A DNA stretch of 64,000 nucleotides, taken from contig CAWGEA010000003.1 in NCBI GenBank assembly GCA_963821495.1, positions 1,116,001-1,180,000 on the forward strand, read 5' to 3'. The DNA is from AC-32 sp963821495. GTDB taxonomy: Bacteria; Actinomycetota; Thermoleophilia; Gaiellales; Gaiellaceae. Made by a program: the position numbers and the translations under genes. Positions 49,985 through 58,964 of this stretch are shown here, piece by piece (position 1 is the stretch's first letter; the number at the start of each line of letters is the position of its first letter). A model generated the notes under the pieces. It saw nothing but the letters and a program-made list of their open reading frames with translations, was not told where the DNA came from and ran no database searches.

Positions 49985-52882
49985 ATGAGCATGCACGACG
50001 TCGACGGGCTCAACGCCGGCTACGCCAGCGCGCTCTTTGAGCAGTACCTGGAAAACCCGGCTGCGGTGCCGACCGAGTGGCGCGCGCTCTTCGAGAGCGG
50101 CGCGAGCGAGCTCGTGGCCACGCATCCCGGGCTCGCGCGCCTGGTCGAGCTCCTGCGCGAGGACGGCAACGGCCACGTCGCTGCTCCCGCGCCGCCTGCC
50201 GCCGTCGCCGAGCCGGCGCCTCCCGAGCCGGCCCCGGTCGCGGCGGCGTCCGAGCCCGGGGCAGTCGAGACAGAAGCCCGGCCCGTTGCGGCCCCCGACG
50301 AGACGCTTCTCGCGGCGGTCGCCGCCGCCATGGCCCTCGTCACCGCGCATCGCACCCACGGCCACCTGGCAGCCCGGCTCGACCCGCTCGGCAGCGAGCC
50401 GGTCGGCGACCCGGCGCTGGAGCCCGAGCGGCGGGAGCCGAAGCTCACCGAAGAGCTACAGGAGCTGATCCCCGCCGAGATCCTCGGCGTCCACGTCCCG
50501 GGCGACACCCTTGCGGACGTGCTCCCGCAGCTGCGCGACGTCTACTGCGGCACGAGCGCCTACGAGATCGAGCACATCTCCGGCCACGAGCAGCGGGTCT
50601 GGCTCCGTACGGTGATCGAGTCGCGGCTGTACCACCACACGCTCTCCGCCGACGACAAGCACCGGCTGCTCGAGCGACTGACCGAGGTCGAGAGCTTCGA
50701 GCGCTACCTGCGTCGCGCCTTCCTCGGCCAGAAGCAGTTCTCGGTCGAGGGGCTCGACGTGATGGTGCCGATGCTCGACGAGGCGATCGTGCTCTCCGCC
50801 GAGGAGGGCGGGCACGAGGTCGTGCTCGGAATGGCCCACCGTGGGCGTCTCAACGTGCTGGCGCATGTGCTCGGCCGCCCATACGAGACGATCCTGCGTG
50901 AGTTCGAGGGCGAGCGGACGCTCGAGGCCGTCGTCTCCGACCCGGAGGGCGGCACCGGGGACGTCAAGTACCACCTCGGCGCCGAGGGGACGCGTCGCAC
51001 CGCCTCCGGCGAGATCACGGTCACCCTCGCCTCGAACCCAAGCCACCTGGAGGCCGTCGACCCGGTCGTCGAGGGCCGCACCCGTGCCGAGCAGACCGAC
51101 CGCTCCACCCGCGTCGGCTACCACGATCCGTCGGTAGCGCTGGCGGTTCAGATCCACGGCGACGCGGCCTTCCCGGCTCAAGGTGTCGTCGCCGAGACCC
51201 TCAACCTCGCGGAGCTGAACGGCTACTCGACCGGCGGCACGCTGCACCTGATCGCGAACAACCAGATTGGTTTCACGACCGACCCCGCCGACGCACGCTC
51301 GACGCGCTACTCGAGCGACCTCGCCAAGGGCTTCGACCTTCCGATCATCCACGTCAACGCCGACGACCCCGAAGCCGCCCTCTCCGCGGTCCGGCTCGCG
51401 ATGGCTTTCCGCCGCCGCTTCTGCAGCGACGTCGTGATCGACCTCGTCGGCTACCGCCGCCACGGCCACAACGAGCAGGACGAGGCGGCGTACACCCAGC
51501 CGCTGATGGCGGCGCGGATCGAGCAGCAACCGAGCGTCCGCGAGCAGTACGCACACGCGCTCCTCCAGGAGGGCGTCGTCGCCCAGGAGGACCTCGACGC
51601 GATGGCCGAGCGCGTCGAGGCGACGCTGAAGGAGGCGCACGAGCGGCTGAAGACCACCTTCGGGCAGGGCGTGCCCGCGGTCGCCTACGAGGGGCGCATC
51701 CCGGCTTCGACGGGGGCCGAGGTCATCACCGCCGTGGGAGCCGACCGGCTTCGAGCGCTCGACGGCGAGCTGCTGCGCGTGCCCGAAGGCTTCACCGTCA
51801 ACCCGAAGCTCGCCAAGCAGCTCGAGCGCCGCCGCGCAGCGCTCGACGACGGCGGTATCGACTGGGGCCAGGCCGAGGAGCTCGCGTTCGCGAGCCTGCT
51901 CGTCGAGGGCATCCCAGTCCGCCTCACCGGCCAGGACACCGAACGCGGCACGTTCTCGCACCGCCACCTCGTCCTCCACGACGCGCAGAACGGCCAGGCC
52001 TACGCGCCGATCCAGAACCTGGCCGAGTCGACGGCCTCGTTCGAGATCCACAACTCGCCGCTCTCCGAGGAGGCGTGCCTCGGCTTCGAGTACGGCTACT
52101 CGGTCGCGGCGCCCGAGGCGCTCGTGGCGTGGGAGGCGCAGTTCGGCGACTTCGTCAACGGCGCCCAGGTCGCGATCGACCAGTTCATCGTCTCCGGCCT
52201 CTCGAAGTGGGGGCAGACCTCACGCCTGACGCTGCTCCTGCCGCACGGGTACGAGGGCAACGGGCCGGAGCACTCCAGCGCCCGGCTCGAGCGGTTCCTC
52301 CAGCTCGCGGCCCAGGAGAACATTCGGATCACGAATTGCACGACCGCCGCGCAGTACTTCCACCTGCTCCGCCGCCAGGCGCTCGACCCCAGCGCGCGGC
52401 CGCTCGTCGTGATGACGCCGAAGGGGCTGCTGCGGCTGAAGCAGGCGGCCTCGCCGCTAGCCGAGCTGGCCGAGTCGTCGTTTCGGCCGGTGCTGGCCGA
52501 CCCGACCGTGGACGCCGCTCGCGTGCGGCGACTCGTTCTCTGCTCGGGGAAGGTCTACTACGACCTCGTCGGGCACGAGCTGCGCGGTCAGGCCGAGTGG
52601 GTCGCCGTCGGCCGGCTCGAGCAGCTCTACCCGTTCCCCGTGGCGCAGGCGACCGAGCTCGTCCGCTCGTTCCCGCAGCTGCAGGAGCTCGTCTGGGCCC
52701 AGGAGGAGCCGCAGAACATGGGGCCCTGGCGGGCGATCCGGCACCGGCTCGAGGAGACGCTCCCCGAGGGCGTACGGCTTCGCTTCGTCGGCCGTCCGTG
52801 GCGCGCCAGCCCCTCCGAGGGGTACCCGACCGCGCACTTGAAGGAGCAGGACCGGATCGTGCGGGAGGCCCTGACGGCCTAG
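49985..52882 (+). CDS. sucA: 2-oxoglutarate dehydrogenase E1 component
   Basis: 965 aa. After an Ala/Pro linker (about 65-105) the ThDP-dependent domains follow: GMAHRGRLNVLAHVLG, ASNPSHLEAVDPVVEG, IHGDAAFPAQGVVAETLNL, NNQIGFTT and YRRHGHNEQDE, all standard for OGDH E1. C-terminal transketolase parts (FEYGYSVAAPEALVAWEAQFGD) are present. The N-terminus lacks the succinyltransferase (E2) domain fused in mycobacterial Kgd, so E2 must be elsewhere. TACAAC 7 nt before the ATG suggests a leaderless message. Central TCA enzyme. Confidence 0.95.
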   Translation: MSMHDVDGLNAGYASALFEQYLENPAAVPTEWRALFESGASELVATHPGLARLVELLREDGNGHVAAPAPPAAVAEPAPPEPAPVAAASEPGAVETEARPVAAPDETLLAAVAAAMALVTAHRTHGHLAARLDPLGSEPVGDPALEPERREPKLTEELQELIPAEILGVHVPGDTLADVLPQLRDVYCGTSAYEIEHISGHEQRVWLRTVIESRLYHHTLSADDKHRLLERLTEVESFERYLRRAFLGQKQFSVEGLDVMVPMLDEAIVLSAEEGGHEVVLGMAHRGRLNVLAHVLGRPYETILREFEGERTLEAVVSDPEGGTGDVKYHLGAEGTRRTASGEITVTLASNPSHLEAVDPVVEGRTRAEQTDRSTRVGYHDPSVALAVQIHGDAAFPAQGVVAETLNLAELNGYSTGGTLHLIANNQIGFTTDPADARSTRYSSDLAKGFDLPIIHVNADDPEAALSAVRLAMAFRRRFCSDVVIDLVGYRRHGHNEQDEAAYTQPLMAARIEQQPSVREQYAHALLQEGVVAQEDLDAMAERVEATLKEAHERLKTTFGQGVPAVAYEGRIPASTGAEVITAVGADRLRALDGELLRVPEGFTVNPKLAKQLERRRAALDDGGIDWGQAEELAFASLLVEGIPVRLTGQDTERGTFSHRHLVLHDAQNGQAYAPIQNLAESTASFEIHNSPLSEEACLGFEYGYSVAAPEALVAWEAQFGDFVNGAQVAIDQFIVSGLSKWGQTSRLTLLLPHGYEGNGPEHSSARLERFLQLAAQENIRITNCTTAAQYFHLLRRQALDPSARPLVVMTPKGLLRLKQAASPLAELAESSFRPVLADPTVDAARVRRLVLCSGKVYYDLVGHELRGQAEWVAVGRLEQLYPFPVAQATELVRSFPQLQELVWAQEEPQNMGPWRAIRHRLEETLPEGVRLRFVGRPWRASPSEGYPTAHLKEQDRIVREALTA

Positions 52883-52895
52883 AAGAGGCGCGCGC

Positions 52896-53078
52896 TTACG
52901 AGCGCGGGCGGCGGCGCTGCCGCTGTTCCATCAGCTTCGCCGCCACCCTCGGCCCGTGCTTGCGGGCCTGGTGGACGATCAGCTTGCGGTGCTGCTTCGG
53001 GATGCGCCGCCAGATGTCCCACGCGGTCAACGCGACGGCGACGGGGCCGGCGCCGCGGAGAGGACGAAGTCGAGCCAC
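52896..53078 (-). CDS. Small basic protein, 60 aa
   Basis: MARLRPLRGAGPVAVALTAW followed by DIWRRIPKQHRKLIVHQARK and a basic end RRRPRS. One short hydrophobic turn and an amphipathic, positively charged helix. GTG start at 53078. May bind nucleic acid or membranes. Convergent with sucA. Confidence 0.55.
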   Translation of the reverse strand: MARLRPLRGAGPVAVALTAWDIWRRIPKQHRKLIVHQARKHGPRVAAKLMEQRQRRRPRS

Positions 53079-53087
53079 GGCGGGAGC

Positions 53088-53870
53088 CTAGCGCTTCGGC
53101 CCGTGCCCGCCGCCGTTGCCGCCGTGGTTCCCGTCGCCATGGTCGCCTCCACGATTCCCGTGGTCGCCATGATCACCGCCGCCGTGCCCTCCGCCTGAGG
53201 GCGGCGGGTCGTGCCTGGGCGGCGGCCCCGGATCGTGCTTGGGCGGCGGTCCCGGATCGTGCTTGGGCGGCGGGCCCGGGTCGTGCTTGGGCGGCGGGCC
53301 CGGGTCGTGCTTGGGCTTGTCGTGACCGAGTGCGCGGCCATGCGGAGGAGGAGGCGGCGGAAACCTCGACGTCGGAGGCGAAGGAGGAGGCGGCGGCGGC
53401 GGAGGCGGAGGGGGCGGTGGGGGTGGGGGGGGCGGAGGCGGAGGCGGGGGAGGAGGCGGAGGCGGGGGAGGAGGTGGCGGAGGGGGCGGAGGCGGGGGAG
53501 AAGGCGGAGGAGCCGCAGGCGGCGGAGGAGTCGGGCGCGGCGAGCCGGGCGAGGGCGCCGGCGCCCGTCCGTTCGAAGCAGTGGGCCGGCTCGGGGCCGA
53601 CGAGCGCGAGATCGCGGCCAGGGCTGCTCCGCCGGTTGGCAGGGTGGAGGCGCCGCCGCCGCCGGCGCGCGCGTTCTTGCCGTGCGCGCGCGGGGAAATG
53701 AGCGGCGCGGCGCGAATGACCGTCACCGGATTGTTACGAGTACCCGGGAGCGCGAGGGACTCGGGCGGCGAGTCGGTGCCCAGCGTCACGAGCGTCGGCA
53801 GCGTCACCGCAGCGGCGAACGCCGTCCCGGCAACCGCGGCCGTTGCAATGATTGCGAGACCCCTACTCAT
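53088..53870 (-). CDS. Secreted protein with a polyproline tract and KHDPGPPP repeats
   Basis: 260 aa. N-terminal signal sequence (LAIIATAAVAGTAFAAAV), a Ser/Ala/Pro region, then a run of roughly 40 prolines (about residues 120-165), five repeats KHDPGPPP (the last RHDPPP), and a Gly/His/Asp-rich end (GGDHGDHGNRGGDHGDGN). Probably an extended, disordered surface protein; the His-rich parts could bind zinc, nickel or copper. ATG 53870. Polyproline of this length should need EF-P. Unique in the window. Confidence 0.75.
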   Translation of the reverse strand: MSRGLAIIATAAVAGTAFAAAVTLPTLVTLGTDSPPESLALPGTRNNPVTVIRAAPLISPRAHGKNARAGGGGASTLPTGGAALAAISRSSAPSRPTASNGRAPAPSPGSPRPTPPPPAAPPPSPPPPPPPPPPPPPPPPPPPPPPPPPPPPPPPPPPPPPPPSPPTSRFPPPPPPHGRALGHDKPKHDPGPPPKHDPGPPPKHDPGPPPKHDPGPPPRHDPPPSGGGHGGGDHGDHGNRGGDHGDGNHGGNGGGHGPKR

Positions 53871-53930
53871 AAGCTCCCCGACTTCTGCCGATCCATTGCA
53901 TCATGGTATCGGCGGTATCTGCGGTCACCC

Positions 53931-53936
53931 TAAATT
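53931..53936 (+). promoter_or_regulatory. -10-like hexamer TAAATT
   Basis: TAAATT ends 8 nt before the ATG of the diguanylate cyclase; AGGA touches the ATG, too close to act as a ribosome site, so a leaderless start is more likely. Confidence 0.4.
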
Positions 53937-53944
53937 TTTGAGGA

Positions 53945-55708
53945 ATGAGCTTTAAGCTCAAACTCGTCGCGTACTTCCTGATCCTCTCGCTGCTGCCGCT
54001 CGGCGCGGCGGGTTGGGCGCTCCATTCGGTCACGAGCCGCAGCGAGACGCGGCGTGTCGACGTGCGGCTCGAAGCGGGACTTCACGCGGTTCTGGCGTCG
54101 TACAAGACCGAGCTGGCCGCCGCGAACAGGCGGGCTAAAGCGCTGGCGCGCTTGCCGGCGTTCCAGCAGGCGCTGCAGCGAGGGGATCAGGCCGAGTTGC
54201 GCCGACTCGTGCTCGCGCGGCGCGGGCTGCGCCTCGAGGCGAACGGCTTCGCCGTCGGTCCGGCCGAGATGGTCGGGCCCAGGAGCTCGATCTCGATCGT
54301 CGGCGGGAAGGGGCATGCGGGGACGCTCGTCGCCGGGATCCCGCTGGCTACGGCGTCGCTCGACCGCCTCAGCGTCCTGGCCGGGCTCGACAGCGAGGAC
54401 GAGCTGGTCGTGCTCGACGGCGGCCGGGTCGCGGCCGGCCCGCCTGCGCTGCGCGGCGCGATCGTCCCGGCGCCACCGCGGGCGCGGACGGTCGACGCCG
54501 GCCACGACCGCTACCGAGCCCTCGCGGCCAGCCTGCAGGAGGGGACGAAGAGCCCCGCCCTCGCCCTGCTCGCGCCGCAGGACCAGATCGACGACGCCGT
54601 CGCGACCGCCGACCGGCGACTCCTGATCGGCCTGCTTCTCTCCCTCGCGTTCGTCGCCATCGTCGCCTACATCGTCGGCCGCTCCATCGTCACCTCTCTC
54701 GGACGCCTCGCCACCGCCGCGAACGCGATCGCGCGCGGCCGGCTCGACCGCCGCGTCGAGGTGCAGGGCCGCGACGAGTTCGGCCGCCTGGGCCTCGCCT
54801 TCAACGAGATGGCCGACCAGCTCGAGGCGCGGCTGGAGGAGCTCGACGCCGAGCGCGGCCGGCTGCGCGACGCAACCGTCCGCTTCGGTGAGGCGCTCGC
54901 GGCTACGCACGACGTCGACCAGCTGCTGCGCGTGATCGTCGAGACCGTCGTCGAGACGACCGGCGCGACCGGCGGCCTCGTCGTCGGCCTCGGGGGCGAG
55001 ATCGTCCAGTCGGGAACGCTCTCCGACCGCGGCGAGACGTTCGAGCTGCCGCTGACGGCCGGCCGTCAGAGCTTCGGCACGCTCACGCTCTCCGGCCGCG
55101 GCTTCACCGTCGAGCAACGCCGCACCGCGGCAACCCTCGTCGCCCACGCGGCGATCGCGCTCGAGAACGCGCGACTGCACCGGATCGTCGCTCGGCAGGC
55201 CCTGGTCGACATGCTCACCGGCCTCGCCAACCGCCGCCATTGCGAGGAGGCGCTGGCGAGCGAGCTGATGCGCGCGGAGCGCTTCGGTGGCTCGGTCGCG
55301 TTCGTGCTGGCCGACCTCGACGAGTTCAAGTCGATCAACGACCGCTTCGGGCACCCGGTCGGCGACGGCGTGCTCGTCGAGTTCGCGGAGACGTTGCGCG
55401 AGTGCGTTCGCGAGATCGACCTGCCCGCGCGCTGGGGCGGCGAGGAGTTCGCGATCGTGCTGCCCGGCACCGACCTCGACGGCGCGGCGCGGCTCGCCGA
55501 GCGCGCCCGCGTCGCGCTGGAACGGCGCACCATCCTCTCGCCCGAGGGGACGCGCATCCACGTCACGGTCAGCCTGGGCGTCGCCGCGTTCCCGGAGGCC
55601 GCCGCCGGAGACGCGATCGTCGCCGCCGCCGACGGCGCGCTCTACGAGGCGAAGCGCACGGGCAAGAACCGCGTCGTCACGGCCCGCCCGCGCACGCGCC
55701 AGGCATAA
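53945..55708 (+). CDS. Sensor diguanylate cyclase (HAMP-GAF-GGDEF)
   Basis: 587 aa. Membrane helix at 7-27, an extracytoplasmic sensor region, a second helix at about 227-247, a HAMP domain (IARGRLDRRVEVQGRDEFGR), a GAF-like part (about 315-405), and GGDEF with G498-G-E-E-F502, preceded by RxxD (REID), the inhibitory I-site. Makes cyclic di-GMP in response to an unknown signal. Complete and probably active. Confidence 0.93.
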   Translation: MSFKLKLVAYFLILSLLPLGAAGWALHSVTSRSETRRVDVRLEAGLHAVLASYKTELAAANRRAKALARLPAFQQALQRGDQAELRRLVLARRGLRLEANGFAVGPAEMVGPRSSISIVGGKGHAGTLVAGIPLATASLDRLSVLAGLDSEDELVVLDGGRVAAGPPALRGAIVPAPPRARTVDAGHDRYRALAASLQEGTKSPALALLAPQDQIDDAVATADRRLLIGLLLSLAFVAIVAYIVGRSIVTSLGRLATAANAIARGRLDRRVEVQGRDEFGRLGLAFNEMADQLEARLEELDAERGRLRDATVRFGEALAATHDVDQLLRVIVETVVETTGATGGLVVGLGGEIVQSGTLSDRGETFELPLTAGRQSFGTLTLSGRGFTVEQRRTAATLVAHAAIALENARLHRIVARQALVDMLTGLANRRHCEEALASELMRAERFGGSVAFVLADLDEFKSINDRFGHPVGDGVLVEFAETLRECVREIDLPARWGGEEFAIVLPGTDLDGAARLAERARVALERRTILSPEGTRIHVTVSLGVAAFPEAAAGDAIVAAADGALYEAKRTGKNRVVTARPRTRQA

Positions 55709-55782
55709 CCGCTGCTATCGGCAGGGTTACCCGTTAGAATCCCGCATCTGCCCCTACGTAACCCACGGGAGGAGTACCGCCG

Positions 55783-56073
55783 GTGGAGACCTCTTCGCTG
55801 TTTGCACAAGTCATCCAGGATCATCTAGCGCTGAAGCAGCAGAACTCGGAGCTCGAGGACGAGCTACCGCTCGACCGTTACAAGTCCGAGGACCCGTTCG
55901 AGAACCACCCGCTCTTCAAGACCGAGGAGCAGGCCCGCATCGAGGAGACGATGGACGGCGAGGAGTCGGCCATCACGACCGAGCGCGCGCCCCTCGCGTG
56001 GCCGACCGAGGAGTCGGAGGCCGAGGCCGAGGGCCTCTGGAGCCGATCGCGCGACTTCGACTGGGGCGACTGA
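55783..56073 (+). CDS. Acidic small protein, 96 aa
   Basis: METSSLFAQVIQDHLALKQQ then a Glu/Asp-rich chain ending WSRSRDFDWGD. GTG 55783 has GGGAGGAG about 7 nt upstream, and TAGAAT (55735-55740) could be its -10 box. Largely helical or disordered. No family recognised. Confidence 0.6.
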   Translation: METSSLFAQVIQDHLALKQQNSELEDELPLDRYKSEDPFENHPLFKTEEQARIEETMDGEESAITTERAPLAWPTEESEAEAEGLWSRSRDFDWGD

Positions 56074-56119
56074 CTCACATCGCCTAGGCTCTCGGTTCAC
56101 CGACCGGGAGGATCGAGAG

Positions 56120-56494
56120 ATGAAGAGACTTCGTTTTGCCGCCCTCGGCGCCGCGCTGGCGTACTTCTTCGACCCGCAGAACGGCCGCAGCCGCCGCAAG
56201 AACGCGATCAAGCGCCTGGCAACGCTCAGGCGCCGGCGCTCGGGCGAGCCCACAGCGCAGCCCGACGACGTGACGCTCGCGCGGCAGGTCGAGTCCGAGC
56301 TCTTCCGCGGCGCGGATGTGCCGAAGGGCGCGATCAACGTCAATGCCGAGAACGGCAAGGTCGTGTTGCGCGGCGAGGTCGACTCGCCGCAGATGATCGA
56401 CGACCTCGTCGCCAAGGCGCGCAGCGTGCACGGTGTGCAGGGCGTCGAGAACCTGTTGCACACGCCGGGCGAGCCCGCGCCGATGCACGAATAG
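56120..56494 (+). CDS. BON-domain protein
   Basis: 124 aa. A short hydrophobic N-terminus (FAALGAALAYFFDPQNG) and a basic stretch, then one BON domain (about 50-115): VTLARQVESELFRGAD, INVNAENGKVVLRGEVDS and VHGVQGVENLLHTPG. BON domains bind phospholipids or peptidoglycan. GGGAGG precedes the ATG. Function in this organism unknown. Confidence 0.82.
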   Translation: MKRLRFAALGAALAYFFDPQNGRSRRKNAIKRLATLRRRRSGEPTAQPDDVTLARQVESELFRGADVPKGAINVNAENGKVVLRGEVDSPQMIDDLVAKARSVHGVQGVENLLHTPGEPAPMHE

Positions 56495-56523
56495 CGTCCG
56501 GCGCCGCGGCTAGCGTCGCCCGC

Positions 56524-56682
56524 CTGGAGGCGAAGCAGGAGACCGACGAGCGCTGCCTGCGCTGCGGGGCCGTGATGGAGTGGCGGCACCAGACCTGGCA
56601 GTGCTCGAGGTGCCGCTTCAAGCTCGGGTGCTGCGAGGGCGAGCCGCAGTCCTGCAAGCCTCGGTCTGCAGACCAGCGATAA
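56524..56682 (+). CDS. Small zinc-ribbon-like protein, 52 aa
   Basis: The frame gives CLRCGAVMEWRHQTWQCSRC, then RFKLGCCEGEPQSC: CxxC, CxxC and a CC..C tail, a zinc-finger pattern. No ATG or GTG is before the first CxxC; CTG 56524 is inferred, with TAGCGT (56511-56516) 7 nt upstream. Ends 9 bp before potA. Possibly missed by gene finders. Confidence 0.5.
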   Translation: MEAKQETDERCLRCGAVMEWRHQTWQCSRCRFKLGCCEGEPQSCKPRSADQR

Positions 56683-56691
56683 TCGCGGCCG

Positions 56692-57774
56692 GTGTCATTG
56701 CAGGAGCGAACCGAGGAGCGGTCCGTCGAGGGCGCGAACGGCGGCTCGAGCCCCGCGGTGCGCCTCGAGGGCGTGCGCAAGTCGTACGGCGAGGTGGCCG
56801 CGGTGGACGGCGTCGACCTCGAGATCCGCGAGGGCGAGTTCTTCACGCTGCTCGGCCCGTCCGGCTCGGGCAAGACGACGACGCTCCGGCTGATCGCGGG
56901 CTTCGAGCGGCCGGACGGCGGGCGGATCGAGCTCGGCGGCCGCGACGTCTCGAACCTGCCGCCGTACGCCCGCGACGTGAACACGGTCTTCCAGGACTAC
57001 GCGCTCTTCCCGCACATGACCGTGGCCGAGAACGTCGCCTACGGGCTGCGCGTCAAGGGCGTCGCGCGCCGCGAGCGCGCCGCGCGCGTCGAGGAGGTGC
57101 TGCGGCGGATGCGCCTGCCCGGCCTCGGCGGGCGTAAGCCCGTCCAGCTCTCGGGCGGCCAGCGGCAGCGCGTCGCGCTCGCCCGCGCGCTCGTGAACCG
57201 GCCGGAGGTGCTGCTCCTCGACGAGCCGCTCGGCGCGCTCGACCTGAAGCTCCGCCAGGAGATGCAGCTCTTCCTGAAGAGCCTCCAGCAGGACCTCGGG
57301 ATCACGTTCGTGTACGTGACGCACGACCAGGACGAGGCGCTGACGATGAGCGACCGCCTGGCCGTCTTCAACCACGGGCGCATCGAGCAGCTCGGCGCGC
57401 CTGCGGAGGTCTACGAGCGGCCGAGCAGCGGCTTCGTCGCCGGCTTCGTCGGCGTCTCGAACGAGATCGAGCGCGACGGCAAACGCTACGCCGTGCGCCC
57501 GGAGAAGATCCACATGAGCGACGCAGGGTCCGCTCCGGTCGCCGGCATGCACGCCGAGACCGGCCGGATCCGCGACGTCGTGTATGCCGGGATGGTGACC
57601 CGCTTCGTGGTCGTGCTCGACCGCGGCGGCGAGCTCCAGGTCGTCCGGCAGAACCTCGAGACCTCGTCGGCCGAGGCGCTCGACGCCGCGGGCCGCAACG
57701 TCCTCCTCGAGTGGCGCCCAGAACACCAGCTCGAGATCGACGACAGCACGGGGGAGACGGAAGGAGAGAGATGA
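56692..57774 (+). CDS. potA: Spermidine/putrescine ABC transporter ATP-binding protein
   Basis: 360 aa. Walker A GPSGSGKTTTLRL, Q-loop FQDYALFPHMTV, signature LSGGQRQRVALARAL, Walker B VLLLDEPLGALD and the His switch VTHDQDEA. A TOBE_2 domain follows from about 270. The start is GTG 56692; GATAAT 8 nt before it suggests a leaderless message. Heads potA-D-B-C with a 4-bp overlap to the binding protein gene. Confidence 0.92.
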   Translation: MSLQERTEERSVEGANGGSSPAVRLEGVRKSYGEVAAVDGVDLEIREGEFFTLLGPSGSGKTTTLRLIAGFERPDGGRIELGGRDVSNLPPYARDVNTVFQDYALFPHMTVAENVAYGLRVKGVARRERAARVEEVLRRMRLPGLGGRKPVQLSGGQRQRVALARALVNRPEVLLLDEPLGALDLKLRQEMQLFLKSLQQDLGITFVYVTHDQDEALTMSDRLAVFNHGRIEQLGAPAEVYERPSSGFVAGFVGVSNEIERDGKRYAVRPEKIHMSDAGSAPVAGMHAETGRIRDVVYAGMVTRFVVVLDRGGELQVVRQNLETSSAEALDAAGRNVLLEWRPEHQLEIDDSTGETEGER

Positions 57775-58958
57775 AGAAGCACAGGCGCGCTCTCGGCTGG
57801 AGCGCGGTCGCCTTGCTGGTGGGAGCGCTCGCGTTCCTCGCGGCGGGCTGCGGCGGCGGAGGCGGGAGCAAGGCTTCGGAGACGACGACGAAGGGGCCGA
57901 CCCTCCCGACCTCGATCGGGAAGGGCGAGGGCAAGCTTAGCCTCGTGGCGTGGGAGGGCTACACGCAGCCCGACTGGGTCAAGCCGTTCGAGAAGCAGAC
58001 CGGCTGCAAGGTCACGAGCAAGTACGCCGGCTCCTCGGACGAGATGGTGACGCTGATGCGGCAGGGCGGCGGCCAGTACGACATGGTCTCGGCCTCGGGC
58101 GACGCCTCGGTCCGGCTGATCAAGGGCGGCGACGTGCAGGCGATGAACCCGAAGCTGATCCCGGACTTCCCGAACTTCATCGACGCGCTCAAGTCGCCGT
58201 CGCACAACACGATCGACGGCGTGCACTACGGGATCTCGTTGCAGTGGGGCCCCAACACGCTCCTCTACAACACCCAGAAGGTGAAACCGGCGCCGACGAG
58301 CTGGAGCACGCTCTACGACCCGAAGTACAAGGGCCAGATCACGATCCCGGACAACCCGATCCAGATCGCGGACGCGGCGGTCTACCTCGCGAAGGCGCAG
58401 CCCGATCTCAAGATCACCGATCCGTACGAGCTGAACCAGAAGCAGTTCGACGCCGCGGTGAAGCTCCTGAAGCAGCAGCGGCCGCTCCTGAAGAAGCACT
58501 GGAGCCTGGCTTCCGACGAGATCGACCTGTTCAAGAACGGCGACGCCACGCTCGGGGCCTCCTGGCCGTACCAGACCAACACGCTCGCGGCCGACAAGGT
58601 CCCGGTCAAGGATCTGATCCCGAAGGAAGGCGCGACGGGTTGGGCCGACACGTGGATGCTGTCGTCGAAGTCGAAGCACCCGAACTGCGCCTACCTGTGG
58701 GTGAAGTGGGTCTCCACGCCCAAGGTGCAGGCGCAGCAGGCGATCTACTTCGGAGAGACCCCGGCCAACACGAAGGCGTGCCCGGTCATGGACCAGCTCA
58801 GCCCGGGCTCGTGCAAGCAATACCACGCCGATGCGCCGGCGTCGTACTTCGACAGCATCAAGTTCTGGAAGACGCCGCTCGCCGACTGCGGCAACGGCAA
58901 GACCGACTGCATCGACTACAACCAGTGGCAGCAGGCCTGGACCGAGATCAAGGGGTAG
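57771..58958 (+). CDS. potD: Polyamine-binding lipoprotein of the ABC transporter
   Basis: 395 aa. A signal peptide ending in the lipobox LAAGC, then a Gly/Ser linker and a PotD/PotF-like binding domain: LSLVAWEGYTQPDWVKPFEK, YDMVSASGDASVRLI and SLQWGPNTLLYN. Anchored on the outside of the membrane, it captures putrescine or spermidine, or another compound, and hands it to PotBC. AAGGAG before ATG 57771. The preference for polyamines is inferred from the family and the downstream dehydrogenase. Confidence 0.88.
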   Translation: MKKHRRALGWSAVALLVGALAFLAAGCGGGGGSKASETTTKGPTLPTSIGKGEGKLSLVAWEGYTQPDWVKPFEKQTGCKVTSKYAGSSDEMVTLMRQGGGQYDMVSASGDASVRLIKGGDVQAMNPKLIPDFPNFIDALKSPSHNTIDGVHYGISLQWGPNTLLYNTQKVKPAPTSWSTLYDPKYKGQITIPDNPIQIADAAVYLAKAQPDLKITDPYELNQKQFDAAVKLLKQQRPLLKKHWSLASDEIDLFKNGDATLGASWPYQTNTLAADKVPVKDLIPKEGATGWADTWMLSSKSKHPNCAYLWVKWVSTPKVQAQQAIYFGETPANTKACPVMDQLSPGSCKQYHADAPASYFDSIKFWKTPLADCGNGKTDCIDYNQWQQAWTEIKG

Positions 58959-58964
58959 CGGCCC

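Noticed and set aside
49985..50300. Fused succinyltransferase domain as in mycobacterial Kgd
   Set aside because: The N-terminus is a short E1-type segment followed by an Ala/Pro linker; no E2 catalytic motif (HHxxxDG) is present.
53205..53520. CRISPR-like or satellite reading of the 24-bp repeats
   Set aside because: The repeats are in frame in the polyproline protein (KHDPGPPP) and have no spacers.
53211..53933. Plus-strand Gly/Arg-rich open frames opposite the polyproline gene
   Set aside because: They are the complement of proline codons; no start site, no domain, and the minus strand has a signal peptide and repeats.
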